Below are positions 7,175-14,896 of a DNA stretch of 30,043 nucleotides, piece after piece. The DNA comes from JBBDIX01 sp040880235. GTDB lineage: Bacteria; Actinomycetota; Nitriliruptoria; Nitriliruptorales; Nitriliruptoraceae. The position numbers were made by a program, and so were the translations under genes. How positions within the stretch are numbered: position 1 is the first letter of the stretch; each line of letters starts with the position of its first letter. The notes beneath the pieces were generated by a model that saw only the letters and a program-made list of their open reading frames with translations, was not told the origin of the DNA and made no database searches. The stretch covers positions 1-30,043 of the forward strand of contig JBBDIX010000038.1 of NCBI GenBank assembly GCA_040880235.1. The letters run 5' to 3'.

Positions 7175-8452
7175 ATGCTGCGAGCCTTCATCAGTGCGTT
7201 CAGGATCCCGGACCTGCGACGCAAGCTGCTGTTCACCCTGGGGATCATCGCCGTCTACCGGGTCGGTGGATGGGTCCCGATCCCCGGGGTCGACATGGAC
7301 CTGCTCCGCGAGGCGATCGGTGGCGGGGGCGCAGGCAACATCGTCGGCATCATCAACGTCTTCGCCGGTGGTGCACTGCAGCAGATGGCGGTGTTCGCGC
7401 TCGGGATCATGCCGTACATCACGGCCAGCATCATCATGCAGCTGCTCGCCGTCGTGATCCCGAAGCTCGAGGACCTTCGCAAGGAGGGCGAGCAGGGGCG
7501 CCGCAAGATCACGCAGTACACGCGGTACGCGACCGTTGCCCTGGCGCTGCTGCAGTCGACCGCACTGGTGACCCTGGCGCGCAATGGTGCCGCGTTCGAC
7601 GTCAACGTCATGCCGGGCTCCGGCACCGGCATCGTGCTGCTCGCGGTGCTCACCCTGACCGCGGGCACCTCGCTGATCATGTGGCTCGGTGAGCTGATCA
7701 CCGCCCGCGGGATCGGCAACGGCATGTCGATCCTCATCTACGTGTCGATCATCAGCCAGTTCCCGTCCGAACTGCGCATCGTGCAGACCTCCAATGGCTG
7801 GGCGTGGGTCGCCGGGGTGCTGCTCATGGGGCTGTTCCTGACCGCAGCCGTGGTCTTCATGGAGATGGGCCAGCGTCGCATCCCGGTGCAGTACGCACGT
7901 CGGCAGGTGGGGCGCCGCAGCTACGGCGGCCAGTCGACCTACATCCCGCTCAAGGTCAACCAGTCGGGCGTCATCCCGGTGATCTTCGCCTCGTCCCTGA
8001 TCTACCTGCCGGGCATGGCCGCCCAGATGTCGGGCAACCAGACCTTCATCGCGTTCAACGAGCGCCACCTGGCGGATGCGAGCAGTCCGCTGTTCATCCT
8101 GATCTTCGCGTCCATGACGATCTTCTTCGCGTACTTCTACAGCGCGATCACCTTCAACCCGGTGGAGGTCGCGGACAACATGAAGCGCTACGGCGGTTTC
8201 GTGCCCGGCATCCGTCCGGGACGCCAGACCGCCGAGTACCTGGACCGCGTGCTCACCCGCATCACCCTGCCCGGTTCGCTGTACCTGGCGACGGTCGCGG
8301 TCCTGCCGTTCATCCTGCTCGCCGTCGGCAACATCCAGGCGTTCCCGATGGGCGGCGTGAGCCTGCTCATCATGGTCGGTGTCGCCCTGCAGACGATGCA
8401 GCAGATCGAGAGTCAGCTGATGCAGCGCAACTACGAGGGCTTCCTGCGCTGA
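7175..8452 (+). CDS. secY: Protein translocase subunit SecY
   Basis: SecY is the ten-helix channel of the SecYEG translocon. The 425-residue product is the usual length. It opens MLRAFISAFRIPDLRRKLLFTLG, contains GIMPYITASIIMQLL (TM2 region) and EQGRRKITQYTRY, and keeps the cytoplasmic-loop segment FNPVEVADNMKRYGGFVPGIRPG. The C-terminus ends QLMQRNYEGFLR. ATG 7175 follows GAGGT (7166-7170). The spc-operon context (after rplO, before adk) is standard. Confidence 0.98.
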   Translation: MLRAFISAFRIPDLRRKLLFTLGIIAVYRVGGWVPIPGVDMDLLREAIGGGGAGNIVGIINVFAGGALQQMAVFALGIMPYITASIIMQLLAVVIPKLEDLRKEGEQGRRKITQYTRYATVALALLQSTALVTLARNGAAFDVNVMPGSGTGIVLLAVLTLTAGTSLIMWLGELITARGIGNGMSILIYVSIISQFPSELRIVQTSNGWAWVAGVLLMGLFLTAAVVFMEMGQRRIPVQYARRQVGRRSYGGQSTYIPLKVNQSGVIPVIFASSLIYLPGMAAQMSGNQTFIAFNERHLADASSPLFILIFASMTIFFAYFYSAITFNPVEVADNMKRYGGFVPGIRPGRQTAEYLDRVLTRITLPGSLYLATVAVLPFILLAVGNIQAFPMGGVSLLIMVGVALQTMQQIESQLMQRNYEGFLR

Positions 8453-8456
8453 GGCC

Positions 8457-8496
8457 GGCCCGCGGAACCGCGGTTGGGCACCGGCGCTCGCGGGCC
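8457..8496 (+). other. Inverted repeat in the secY-adk gap
   Basis: GGCCCGCG (8457-8464) pairs with CGCGGGCC (8489-8496), an 8-bp stem, and the loop contains the 10-bp palindrome AACCGCGGTT (8466-8475). It starts five bases after the secY stop and ends before the adk ribosome-binding site. No T-tract follows. It could slow polymerase or protect the secY 3' end; this is inference from the pairing only. Confidence 0.45.
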
Positions 8497-8521
8497 GTCA
8501 TCCACGACAAAGGACCATCAC

Positions 8522-9181
8522 GTGCGCGTCATCCTCCTCGGACCTCCGGGAGCCGGAAAGGGCACCCAGGCCGTGGTCATCTCCGCGGCGGCGTCCATTC
8601 CGCACATCTCGACGGGTGACATCCTGCGCGCCAACGTGAGCGAGGGAACCGAGCTCGGTCAGCAGGCGAGGAGTTACATGGACGCCGGCGACCTCGTCCC
8701 GGACGAGGTGATCATCGGCATGGTCGGGGACCGGCTCGACGAGGACGATGCCGGCGACGGGTTCCTGTTCGACGGCTTTCCGCGCACCGTTCCCCAGGCC
8801 GAGGCGCTCGAACAGCTGCTCATCGACCGTCAGACCCCGCTCGACGTCGTGCTGCGACTGGCCGTGCCGGTCGACGAGGTCGTGTCACGCCTGACCGGGC
8901 GCCGCACCTGTGCGGACTGTGGTCGCATCTTCCACGTCGAGTTCACGCCCCCGGCCAACCCGGACGTCTGCGACGACTGTGGGGGAGCCCTCACCCAGCG
9001 TGACGACGACACCGAGGACGTCGTGCTCAACCGCCTCGAGGTGTACCGGTCACAGACCGAACCGCTCGAACAGTTCTACTGGGAGCGCGGCCTGCTGCGC
9101 GACGTGGAGGCCGTGGGCCCCGTCGACGAGGTCAGCGCCCGGGCGCGCGCCATCCTCGGGGAGTTCGGTCCGCTCGAATGA
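8522..9181 (+). CDS. adk: Adenylate kinase, zinc-lid form
   Basis: The enzyme interconverts ATP + AMP and 2 ADP in the cytosol. The 219-residue product starts VRVILLGPPGAGKGTQ with the P-loop at residues 7-15. Other landmarks are the AMP-binding HISTGDILRA and GFLFDGFPRTVPQAE. The lid contains C130/C133 and C150/C153 (CADC and CDDC), a structural zinc site as in Gram-positive long-form enzymes. GTG 8522 is chosen because AAAGGA lies 7 nt upstream and the fold begins here; the in-frame ATG at 8474 would add 16 non-conserved residues. The stop overlaps map by ATGA. Confidence 0.97.
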   Translation: MRVILLGPPGAGKGTQAVVISAAASIPHISTGDILRANVSEGTELGQQARSYMDAGDLVPDEVIIGMVGDRLDEDDAGDGFLFDGFPRTVPQAEALEQLLIDRQTPLDVVLRLAVPVDEVVSRLTGRRTCADCGRIFHVEFTPPANPDVCDDCGGALTQRDDDTEDVVLNRLEVYRSQTEPLEQFYWERGLLRDVEAVGPVDEVSARARAILGEFGPLE

Positions 9182-9957
9182 TCATCAAGAAGACACGCGA
9201 CGAGATCGACCGCATGGCCCGCGCGGGCGCCGTCGTCGCACGCGCCCACGAGGCCCTCATGGAGGCCCTGCGGCCCGGTATGTCGACGCTGGACCTCGAC
9301 CAGATCGCGGAGAAGGTCATCCTGGGGGCGGGAGCCGTGCCGTCCTTCAAGGGGTACCGAGGGTTCCCTGCGACACTGTGCACGTCGCGCAACCACGAGA
9401 TCGTCCACGGCATCCCGTCCGCCGATGTCGTGCTGGACGAGGGTGACGTCATCTCGATCGACTGCGGCGCCATCGTCGAGGGGTTCCACGGGGACTCGGC
9501 AACCACACTGGTCGTCGGGGGGGACGAGGCCGCGGACGATGACGTGCTGCGTCTCATCACCTCGACACGCGAGGCCATGTGGCGCGGGCTCGTTCAGGCG
9601 CGCGCCGGCAACCGGCTCGGCGACATCGGCTCGGCCGTCGAGTCCGTCGCCGACGAGCACGGCTACGGCGTCGTGCGCGAGTACGTGGGGCACGGCGTCG
9701 GACGCGCCCTGCACGAGGACCCGTCCGTGCCCAACTACGGGGTGGCGGGCCGTGGGATGAAGCTGTCGGTCGGCTGGGTCATCGCCATCGAACCCATGTT
9801 CAACCTGGGCGGCGACGAGACCCGCACGCTCGACGACGGGTGGACGGTCGTCACCGCCGACGGCGCCCTGTCCGCGCACTGGGAACACACCGTCGCCGTC
9901 ACGCCGGACGGTCCGTGGGTGCTCACCGCCCGCTCGGGCGAGCAGGCGCACCTGTAG
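9178..9957 (+). CDS. map: Methionine aminopeptidase type I
   Basis: The enzyme removes the initiator Met from nascent proteins using a dinuclear metal site. The five expected ligands are visible: D95 (IDCGA), D106 (HGDSA), H172 (GHGVG), E205 (AIEPMF) and E236 (HWEHT). The second active-site His is H179. Length (259) is normal. The ATGA overlap with adk marks the end of the conserved spc-type block; infA would normally follow but is displaced about 4.9 kb downstream. Confidence 0.97.
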   Translation: MIIKKTRDEIDRMARAGAVVARAHEALMEALRPGMSTLDLDQIAEKVILGAGAVPSFKGYRGFPATLCTSRNHEIVHGIPSADVVLDEGDVISIDCGAIVEGFHGDSATTLVVGGDEAADDDVLRLITSTREAMWRGLVQARAGNRLGDIGSAVESVADEHGYGVVREYVGHGVGRALHEDPSVPNYGVAGRGMKLSVGWVIAIEPMFNLGGDETRTLDDGWTVVTADGALSAHWEHTVAVTPDGPWVLTARSGEQAHL

Positions 9958-9996
9958 GCGTCCACTGTCGACGGTCGGAGCGCGATGCCCCGCAGA

Positions 9997-10027
9997 TTGA
10001 CGATCCGGACACCACGCGCACTACCGT
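9997..10027 (+). promoter_or_regulatory. Possible promoter for the MFS pair
   Basis: TTGACG (9997-10002) and TACCGT (10022-10027) are separated by 19 bases, resembling an actinobacterial housekeeping promoter, though the spacer is one base longer than in the two better candidates in this window. Transcription would start near 10034, leaving a leader of about 26 nt before ATG 10060. If real, it supports 10060 over 9985 as the start of the first transporter. Confidence 0.35.
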
Positions 10028-10059
10028 CGCTGGCTGGATCTCGACCGAACGGGCGTCCG

Positions 10060-11265
10060 ATGGATCTCTGGTTCGTCCGCATGCTCGCCATGCAGTTCGC
10101 CCTGATGATGCCGGTCAACGGGCTGCGCCCGATGGTGTCGTACCGGGCGCTGGAACTGGGCGCGAGTCCGTTGGAGCTCGGGATCGTCGCGGGTGGGTTC
10201 GGTGCCCTGTCGTTCGTGTTCGCAATGCCGCTCGGGCGCTGGGTTGATCGTCTGGGTGAACCGCTGTTTCTCGCGCTTGGCGCGTCGACGGTTGCGCTGG
10301 CGGCATTCCTCCTGCTGCCCGTCGGCAACCTGTGGGTGCTGGCCGGGGTCTTCGCCGTTCTTGGCCTCGGGCAGGTGATGGCAGCGGTCGGGCTGCAGAC
10401 CCTGACCTCCAGCGGGGGTCGCCCTGAGCAGCGGGACCGCAGGTTCGGGGCGTTCAGTGTCACCGCCGCCCTGTCGCAGATGGTGGGCCCGCCGCTGGCT
10501 GGCCTGGTGTTCGGCTGGTACGGGGGATCACTGGACGCGGTGTTCCTCGTCGCGGCCTCGATGATGGGCATCGCGGTCGCGCTCGCCGTGACGTTGCTCG
10601 TGTGGCCACCGCGCGAGCACGAGCGCGGCCCGCGGGCGACCGACGGGTCGGAACCACCGCGAGCGTCGATGCGATCGACCATGTCGACCGTGCTGCGCCA
10701 ACCCAGCGTCCCCCACGCGATGTTCGTCAGCCTCGCGGTGGTGTCCAGCATCGACCTGCTGACCGCCTACCTCCCAGCCTACGGCGAGGCCAACGGCATC
10801 CCGGTCGAGACGGTCGGCCTGCTGCTCGGGCTGCGCGCGGCCGCGACGATCGCGTCCCGTGTCGGAATGGTCGCCGTGGTCCGCCGGATCGGGCGACGGC
10901 GACTGCTCGCCGTGGCCACGACCACCGCCATGGCCGCGATGCTCCTGTTGCCGACGACGACCCGTCCCGCGATGCTCGCGGCCCTCATCATCGTGGGTGG
11001 ACTGGGGCTCGGGATGGGTCAGCCGTTGAGCCTGTCCTGGATCACCGAGCAGGTACCGCCCGCCATTCGAGGAACGGCGGTGGGGATGCGCATGACGGCG
11101 AACCGGGGCACCCAGATGGTGATCCCGATCGTCGCGGGAGCCGTCGCGGGCGTGACCGGAATCGGCGTGGTGTTCATCCTGATGGGTGGCATGCTCGCGG
11201 CCGGTGCGATGGTGGTGGCCCGGGCGCCGTCTGCTGGCGGCGGGAGCCGGGAGACGGCGTCGTGA
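10060..11265 (+). CDS. MFS transporter, first of a tandem pair
   Basis: This 401-residue protein has about twelve hydrophobic segments in two halves joined by a charged linker (around residues 180-205). The loop after TM2 has an MFS motif-A-like PLGRWVDRLG, and the second half has VVRRIGRRRLL. A conserved block MMPVNGLRPMVSYRALELGA starts the first helix region. It is clearly homologous end to end with the next gene. ATG 10060 matches the start of that paralog; an in-frame ATG at 9985 (GGAG at 9977-9980) would add 25 Arg/Pro-rich residues and remains possible. Substrate unknown; the conserved N-terminal block does not identify one. The stop overlaps the next start (GTGA). Confidence 0.85.
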   Translation: MDLWFVRMLAMQFALMMPVNGLRPMVSYRALELGASPLELGIVAGGFGALSFVFAMPLGRWVDRLGEPLFLALGASTVALAAFLLLPVGNLWVLAGVFAVLGLGQVMAAVGLQTLTSSGGRPEQRDRRFGAFSVTAALSQMVGPPLAGLVFGWYGGSLDAVFLVAASMMGIAVALAVTLLVWPPREHERGPRATDGSEPPRASMRSTMSTVLRQPSVPHAMFVSLAVVSSIDLLTAYLPAYGEANGIPVETVGLLLGLRAAATIASRVGMVAVVRRIGRRRLLAVATTTAMAAMLLLPTTTRPAMLAALIIVGGLGLGMGQPLSLSWITEQVPPAIRGTAVGMRMTANRGTQMVIPIVAGAVAGVTGIGVVFILMGGMLAAGAMVVARAPSAGGGSRETAS

Positions 11266-12452
11266 GGTCCTGGTTCATCCGACTGCTGATCATGCAGTTC
11301 ACCGTCATGATGCCGGTCAACGGCATGCGGCCGATGGTGTCGTACCGGGCCCTGGAGCTCGGGGCGAGTCCGATGGAACTGGGCATCGTCGTCGCGGGAT
11401 TCTCCGCCCTGTCGTTCGCGTTCGCGGTGCCACTCGGTCGGTGGGTCGACCGATGGGGTGAACCGAAGTTCCTCGTGCTGGGGTCGTTCGCGGTCGGCTT
11501 CGCGGCCCTGGTGATGGTGCCGGTCGCCAACATCTGGTTGCTCGCGCTGATCTACGCTCTCCTCGGACTCGGACAGGTCACCGCGACGGTCGGGGTGCAG
11601 ACCCTGACGGCCAACGGTGGCCGCCCTGCGCAGAGAGACGGGCGCTACGGTGCGATCAGCATCAGCACGTCGGCGTCGCACATGGTCGGCCCACCGCTCG
11701 CCGGACTCGTCTTCACGATGTCCGGGGGATCGCTCGACACGGTGTTCCTCGCGGCGGCCGGCTTCGTGCTGCTGGCCATCCTCGCCGGGGTGTCACTGTG
11801 GATGTGGCCCCCGACGGACCACGCCCGCATCCGACACCCCGAACGTTCCGAGGGGCCGAGGCTCGGCATGCCCGCTGCGGTCGCCACGGTGTTTCGCCAG
11901 CCGACAGTGCCGCACGCGCTGGTCGTGAGCATCGCCGTCGTGGCGAGCATGGACCTCGTGACGGCTTACCTGCCGGCGTACGGAGAGGCCAACGGCATCT
12001 CCGTACAGGCGGTCGGGCTGCTGCTCGGCCTGCGCGCAGGTGCGACGACGGCGACCAGGGTCGTCATCCTGCCGCTCGTGCGACGGTTCGGACGGCGCAC
12101 CCTGCTGTTCGTCGGCATGGTGGCGGCGATGCTCAGCATGCTGATGGTTCCCTTCACGGCCACCCCGACCCTGCTCGCCGTGTTCATGGCCATCATGGGA
12201 CTCGGACTCGGATTCGGTCAGCCGCTCACGCTGGCCTGGATCGCCGAACGGATGCCGTCGGAACTGCGGGGGACCGCCGTCGGGGTACGGGTGACCGGCA
12301 ACCGGTTGAGTCAACTGGTCGTGCCGATCGTGGCCGGTGCCGTGGCTGGCGCCACCGGGATCGGTGCCGTGTTCGTCGTCACCGGGGTGCTGCTCGGCGT
12401 GGGTTCTGCCGTCGTGGTCCGAGCACCGAACTCGGGGAAGGTGGAGCGCTGA
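11262..12452 (+). CDS. MFS transporter, second of a tandem pair
   Basis: This is a 396-residue, twelve-helix-type major facilitator and a paralog of the preceding gene. It shares MMPVNG-RPMVSYRALELGASP, PLGRWVDR-GEP, QTLT-GGRP-QRD, MVGPPLAGLVF and TAYLPAYGEANGI. By eye well over half of the aligned residues are identical, highest at the N-terminus. GTG 11262 overlaps the upstream stop as GTGA, implying coupled translation. The inter-half linker carries HPERSEGP at residues 192-199, absent from the paralog. Tandem arrangement suggests duplication followed by substrate divergence or a heteromeric pair; both are inference. Substrate unknown. Confidence 0.88.
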   Translation: MRSWFIRLLIMQFTVMMPVNGMRPMVSYRALELGASPMELGIVVAGFSALSFAFAVPLGRWVDRWGEPKFLVLGSFAVGFAALVMVPVANIWLLALIYALLGLGQVTATVGVQTLTANGGRPAQRDGRYGAISISTSASHMVGPPLAGLVFTMSGGSLDTVFLAAAGFVLLAILAGVSLWMWPPTDHARIRHPERSEGPRLGMPAAVATVFRQPTVPHALVVSIAVVASMDLVTAYLPAYGEANGISVQAVGLLLGLRAGATTATRVVILPLVRRFGRRTLLFVGMVAAMLSMLMVPFTATPTLLAVFMAIMGLGLGFGQPLTLAWIAERMPSELRGTAVGVRVTGNRLSQLVVPIVAGAVAGATGIGAVFVVTGVLLGVGSAVVVRAPNSGKVER

Positions 12453-12455
12453 CCC

Positions 12456-12471
12456 CGGGTCCCACGACCCG
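12456..12471 (+). other. Short hairpin after the MFS pair
   Basis: CGGGTC (12456-12461) and GACCCG (12466-12471) form a 6-bp stem with a CCAC loop, starting three bases after the second MFS stop. There is no T-tract. It may be a weak terminator or 3' stabiliser separating the transporter pair from the next gene. In the rest of this 82-nt gap TAGGTT (12494-12499) resembles a -10 box but lacks a convincing -35. Confidence 0.35.
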
Positions 12472-12534
12472 AGCCGCTGCTCCCGGTGGTGAGTAGGTTG
12501 CCGCCCGAAACGTCCCGGCGAGATCGAGCAGAGC

Positions 12535-13662
12535 TTGAATGACGTCCACTGGCGTGAGCTGTACCGCGAGGTGGTGGATCCCGGCCTGTGCACCGGGTGC
12601 GCAGCGTGCGTGATGGCCTGTCCGCGTGACGTGCTGGGCTACACCGACGAGTACCTGCCCGTCCAGATCGGGGACGGGATGGCCGTCGACCAGTGCGTGA
12701 TCGGCGATCGTGGCTGTGACATCTGCACCCGTGCGTGCCCTCGCTTCAGGGACTGGGAACGCGAACTCGACGTCGAACTGTTCGGTCGCCCTCGCGACCC
12801 CGACACCGAGGTCGCCGGTCCCTACCGGTCGGCACTGCTCGTGCGCACCACCGACGCCGAGGTGGCCCGCGTCGGTCAGGACGGCGGACTGGTGTCCACG
12901 CTGCTGATCTGGGGGTTGGAGACCGAACGGATCGACGGGGCGCTCAGCTCCGCGATCGACGACGTCGGGCGCGGACCGTTCGACGCACGTCCGACCGTGG
13001 TGACCGACCGGGCCGGGGTGTTGGCGACCGCGGGCAGCCGCTACACGTTCTCGGCGAACCCACTCGCGATGGAGCAGGCGGAGGAACAGGGACTGCGCAA
13101 CCTGGCGCTGGTGGGCATGTCGTGTCAGGCGTCGATCGACGGCAGCCTCAGGGCGCGCGGTGTGAACAGGTACGCGCGCCGCATCGCACTCACCGTCGGT
13201 CTGCTGTGCTCGAAGACATTCACGTACGAGGGCCAGCAGGAGGTGTTCGCCGAGCACGGCATCGATCTGACCGACGTCGTGAAGGTCAACATCAAGGGCC
13301 GTGTGCAGGTGTGGACCCGCGACGGTCGGTACGTGGAGATCCCCCTGAAGCAGATGCACACGCACACCCGACCGGGGTGCCGCCTGTGTCCCGACTTCGC
13401 CGCCCAGCACGCCGACATCTCGTGCGGCGGGATCGGCGCCGACGACGCGTGGACGCTCACCCTGGTGCGTACGGCCCGAGGTGAGGAGTGGATGCGGGGA
13501 CTCGTCGACGACGGACTCGTCGAGGTCCGTGATGCACGGGCCGACGAGGTTTCCATGGGACTGCTCGAACGGCTGTCGGCGGGATCGCGCCGACGCTGGC
13601 CGGTCGACGGACTCCCTGAGGAACACCGTGCTCCGGGTCTGCTGCCCGTGGTGACGCAGTGA
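12535..13662 (+). CDS. FrhB/FdhB-family iron-sulfur flavoprotein (F420 hydrogenase/dehydrogenase beta subunit-like)
   Basis: The 375-residue protein begins with a ferredoxin-like domain. C19/C22/C25/C29 form one [4Fe-4S] motif and C54/C61/C64/C68 a second. An FrhB/FdhB N-domain follows (from about PYRSALLVRTTDAEV), then the FrhB C-domain with C282/C285 in CRLCPDF and ADISCGGIGADDAW. Relatives pass electrons between FeS clusters, FAD and F420; some reduce other substrates. No hydrogenase or formate dehydrogenase large subunit is nearby, so the redox partner is unknown. TTG 12535 is chosen because the conserved WRELYREVVDPGLCTGC begins right after it and no better in-frame start exists upstream; GTG codons at 12571/12574 are alternatives. 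The stop overlaps the next gene by GTGA. Confidence 0.85.
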   Translation: MNDVHWRELYREVVDPGLCTGCAACVMACPRDVLGYTDEYLPVQIGDGMAVDQCVIGDRGCDICTRACPRFRDWERELDVELFGRPRDPDTEVAGPYRSALLVRTTDAEVARVGQDGGLVSTLLIWGLETERIDGALSSAIDDVGRGPFDARPTVVTDRAGVLATAGSRYTFSANPLAMEQAEEQGLRNLALVGMSCQASIDGSLRARGVNRYARRIALTVGLLCSKTFTYEGQQEVFAEHGIDLTDVVKVNIKGRVQVWTRDGRYVEIPLKQMHTHTRPGCRLCPDFAAQHADISCGGIGADDAWTLTLVRTARGEEWMRGLVDDGLVEVRDARADEVSMGLLERLSAGSRRRWPVDGLPEEHRAPGLLPVVTQ

Positions 13663-14621
13663 CGGACCTCGGGCCGGGAGTCGACCGCACCAGGGCGTCG
13701 GGGTTTCCGCTGGTCGCACTCGCGGCAGCCCTGTGGGGCACCGACGCGCTGTTCCGGCGAGGACTCGCGCTGGAACTGCCGGCGACGACGGTCGTCGTGT
13801 GGGAGCACCTGATCCTCGTCGTGATCCTGCTCCCGGTGATCGTTCGCATCCCGTGGGGGCGGCTGACCCTCGCGGATCGGTGGTCACTGCTGCTGATCGG
13901 GGCAGGGGCCTCCGCGTTCGCGACCATCCTGTTCACGATGTCGTTTCGCCACGGGGACCCGAACACGCCTCTGTTGCTGCAGAAACTCCAGCCCGTGATT
14001 GCGATCGTCGGCGCGCGGCTGCTGCTGTCTGAACGCCTCCGTCCACGGTTCGGGATGTACGCGGCGTGTGCTGTCGGCGCGGCCTGGCTGATCACGTTCC
14101 CGGACCCGTTCGACGTGCAGCCGAGCCACCTGACGGCCGGACTGCAGGCGGCGGGTGCCGCGGGCCTCTGGGCGATGGGCACCGTGCTGGGTCGGCGGAT
14201 GACCCCGGTGCTCACCTTCGTGCAGCTCACCGCGGCCCGGGTCGCGATCGGCCTGCCCGCGGCCCTGCTGTTCGTCGTGTTCGTTCCCGGCCGACAGGCA
14301 ACCGTGGTCGAGCACCTCCGCGTCGACCTCGGCGATCTGCGTGCACTGCTGTTGCTCGCACTGGTGCCCGGACTCGCCGCCCTGCTGCTGTACTACCGGG
14401 GTCTGCGCGCCACCCCGGCCTCCGCAGCGACCATCGCGGAACTCGCCTTTCCCGTCGCGGCGCTCACCGTCAACTACGAGGCGTTCGGAGCCACACTCAC
14501 CGGCTCCCAGTCACTCGGGGTCCTGGTCCTGTCCGCGACACTGGTCGTGATGTCGCTGCGATCCACGCGCAGTGCGTCGGAACTCGGTGTGGACGTGTCC
14601 CGGGGACCGCGCGGAAACTGA
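13659..14621 (+). CDS. EamA/DMT-family transporter
   Basis: The 320-residue protein shows about ten hydrophobic segments in two EamA-like repeats, with features typical of the drug/metabolite transporter family: ALAAALWGTDALFRRGLA in the first helix, LLLQKLQPVIAIVGARLLLSER near the end of the first repeat, and LLLYYRGLRATPASAATIAEL in the second. Such proteins export small metabolites or amino acids; the substrate cannot be read here. GTG 13659 overlaps the FrhB-like stop (GTGA), so the two are likely co-translated, the best hint that transporter and redox protein serve one process. Confidence 0.88.
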   Translation: MTDLGPGVDRTRASGFPLVALAAALWGTDALFRRGLALELPATTVVVWEHLILVVILLPVIVRIPWGRLTLADRWSLLLIGAGASAFATILFTMSFRHGDPNTPLLLQKLQPVIAIVGARLLLSERLRPRFGMYAACAVGAAWLITFPDPFDVQPSHLTAGLQAAGAAGLWAMGTVLGRRMTPVLTFVQLTAARVAIGLPAALLFVVFVPGRQATVVEHLRVDLGDLRALLLLALVPGLAALLLYYRGLRATPASAATIAELAFPVAALTVNYEAFGATLTGSQSLGVLVLSATLVVMSLRSTRSASELGVDVSRGPRGN

Positions 14622-14659
14622 TGGCAGCATCGTCACGCCGGCGGGTCTCGGTGCCGGGC

Positions 14660-14689
14660 TTGCCGCCTCGGGCTGGGTGTGGGTACCAT
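14660..14689 (+). promoter_or_regulatory. Candidate promoter for infA and the alpha-type operon
   Basis: TTGCCG (14660-14665), an 18-base spacer and TACCAT (14684-14689) fit the actinobacterial TTGnCn / TAnnnT pattern. The predicted start near 14696 would give a leader of about 200 nt before infA. A position after the accessory island and before the infA-rplQ genes makes sense, because the island separates them from the upstream cluster. Confidence 0.5.
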
Positions 14690-14697
14690 GACCGGGC

Positions 14698-14717
14698 GCC
14701 CTGCCGCGTGGCAGGGC
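14698..14717 (+). other. 5'-terminal hairpin of the infA leader
   Basis: GCCCTGCC (14698-14705) and GGCAGGGC (14710-14717) form a perfect 8-bp stem with a GCGT loop. It would lie within a few bases of the predicted transcript start. Further along, CGGACC/GGTCCG (14733-14738 and 14747-14752) and CCCAC/GTGGG (14853-14857 and 14861-14865) can also pair, so the untranslated leader may be structured. It could protect the 5' end, regulate the operon, or end transcripts from the EamA gene, but no T-tract supports the last. I see no open reading frame of note in 14622-14896. Confidence 0.5.
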
Positions 14718-14896
14718 TTCGTCACGTCCGTGCGGACCGATCCGCCGGTCCGGCGCGCACCGCATGCGGTTGCGTCGCCGTCCGGTCGAGCGCCGTCCCG
14801 GGACCGTGTCGCACGTCATCCTGGTCACGACCGGCTGCACGACGCTGGTGTGCCCACGACGTGGGGTGACGAACCGAAGGACGACGCGGAGTTGGT

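Noticed and set aside
9985..10059. Upstream start (ATG 9985) for the first MFS gene
   Set aside because: It would add 25 Arg/Pro-rich residues absent from the paralog, and a possible promoter overlaps it. Not excluded, since GGAG lies 4 nt upstream.
12379..13887. Minus-strand 502-codon open frame over the FrhB-like gene
   Set aside because: No family features; the plus strand has eight cluster cysteines in correct spacing.
9958..14896. Genomic island delivered by a mobile element
   Set aside because: No integrase, transposase, tRNA or flanking direct repeat is visible, and base composition looks like the neighbours; it may simply be an old insertion.
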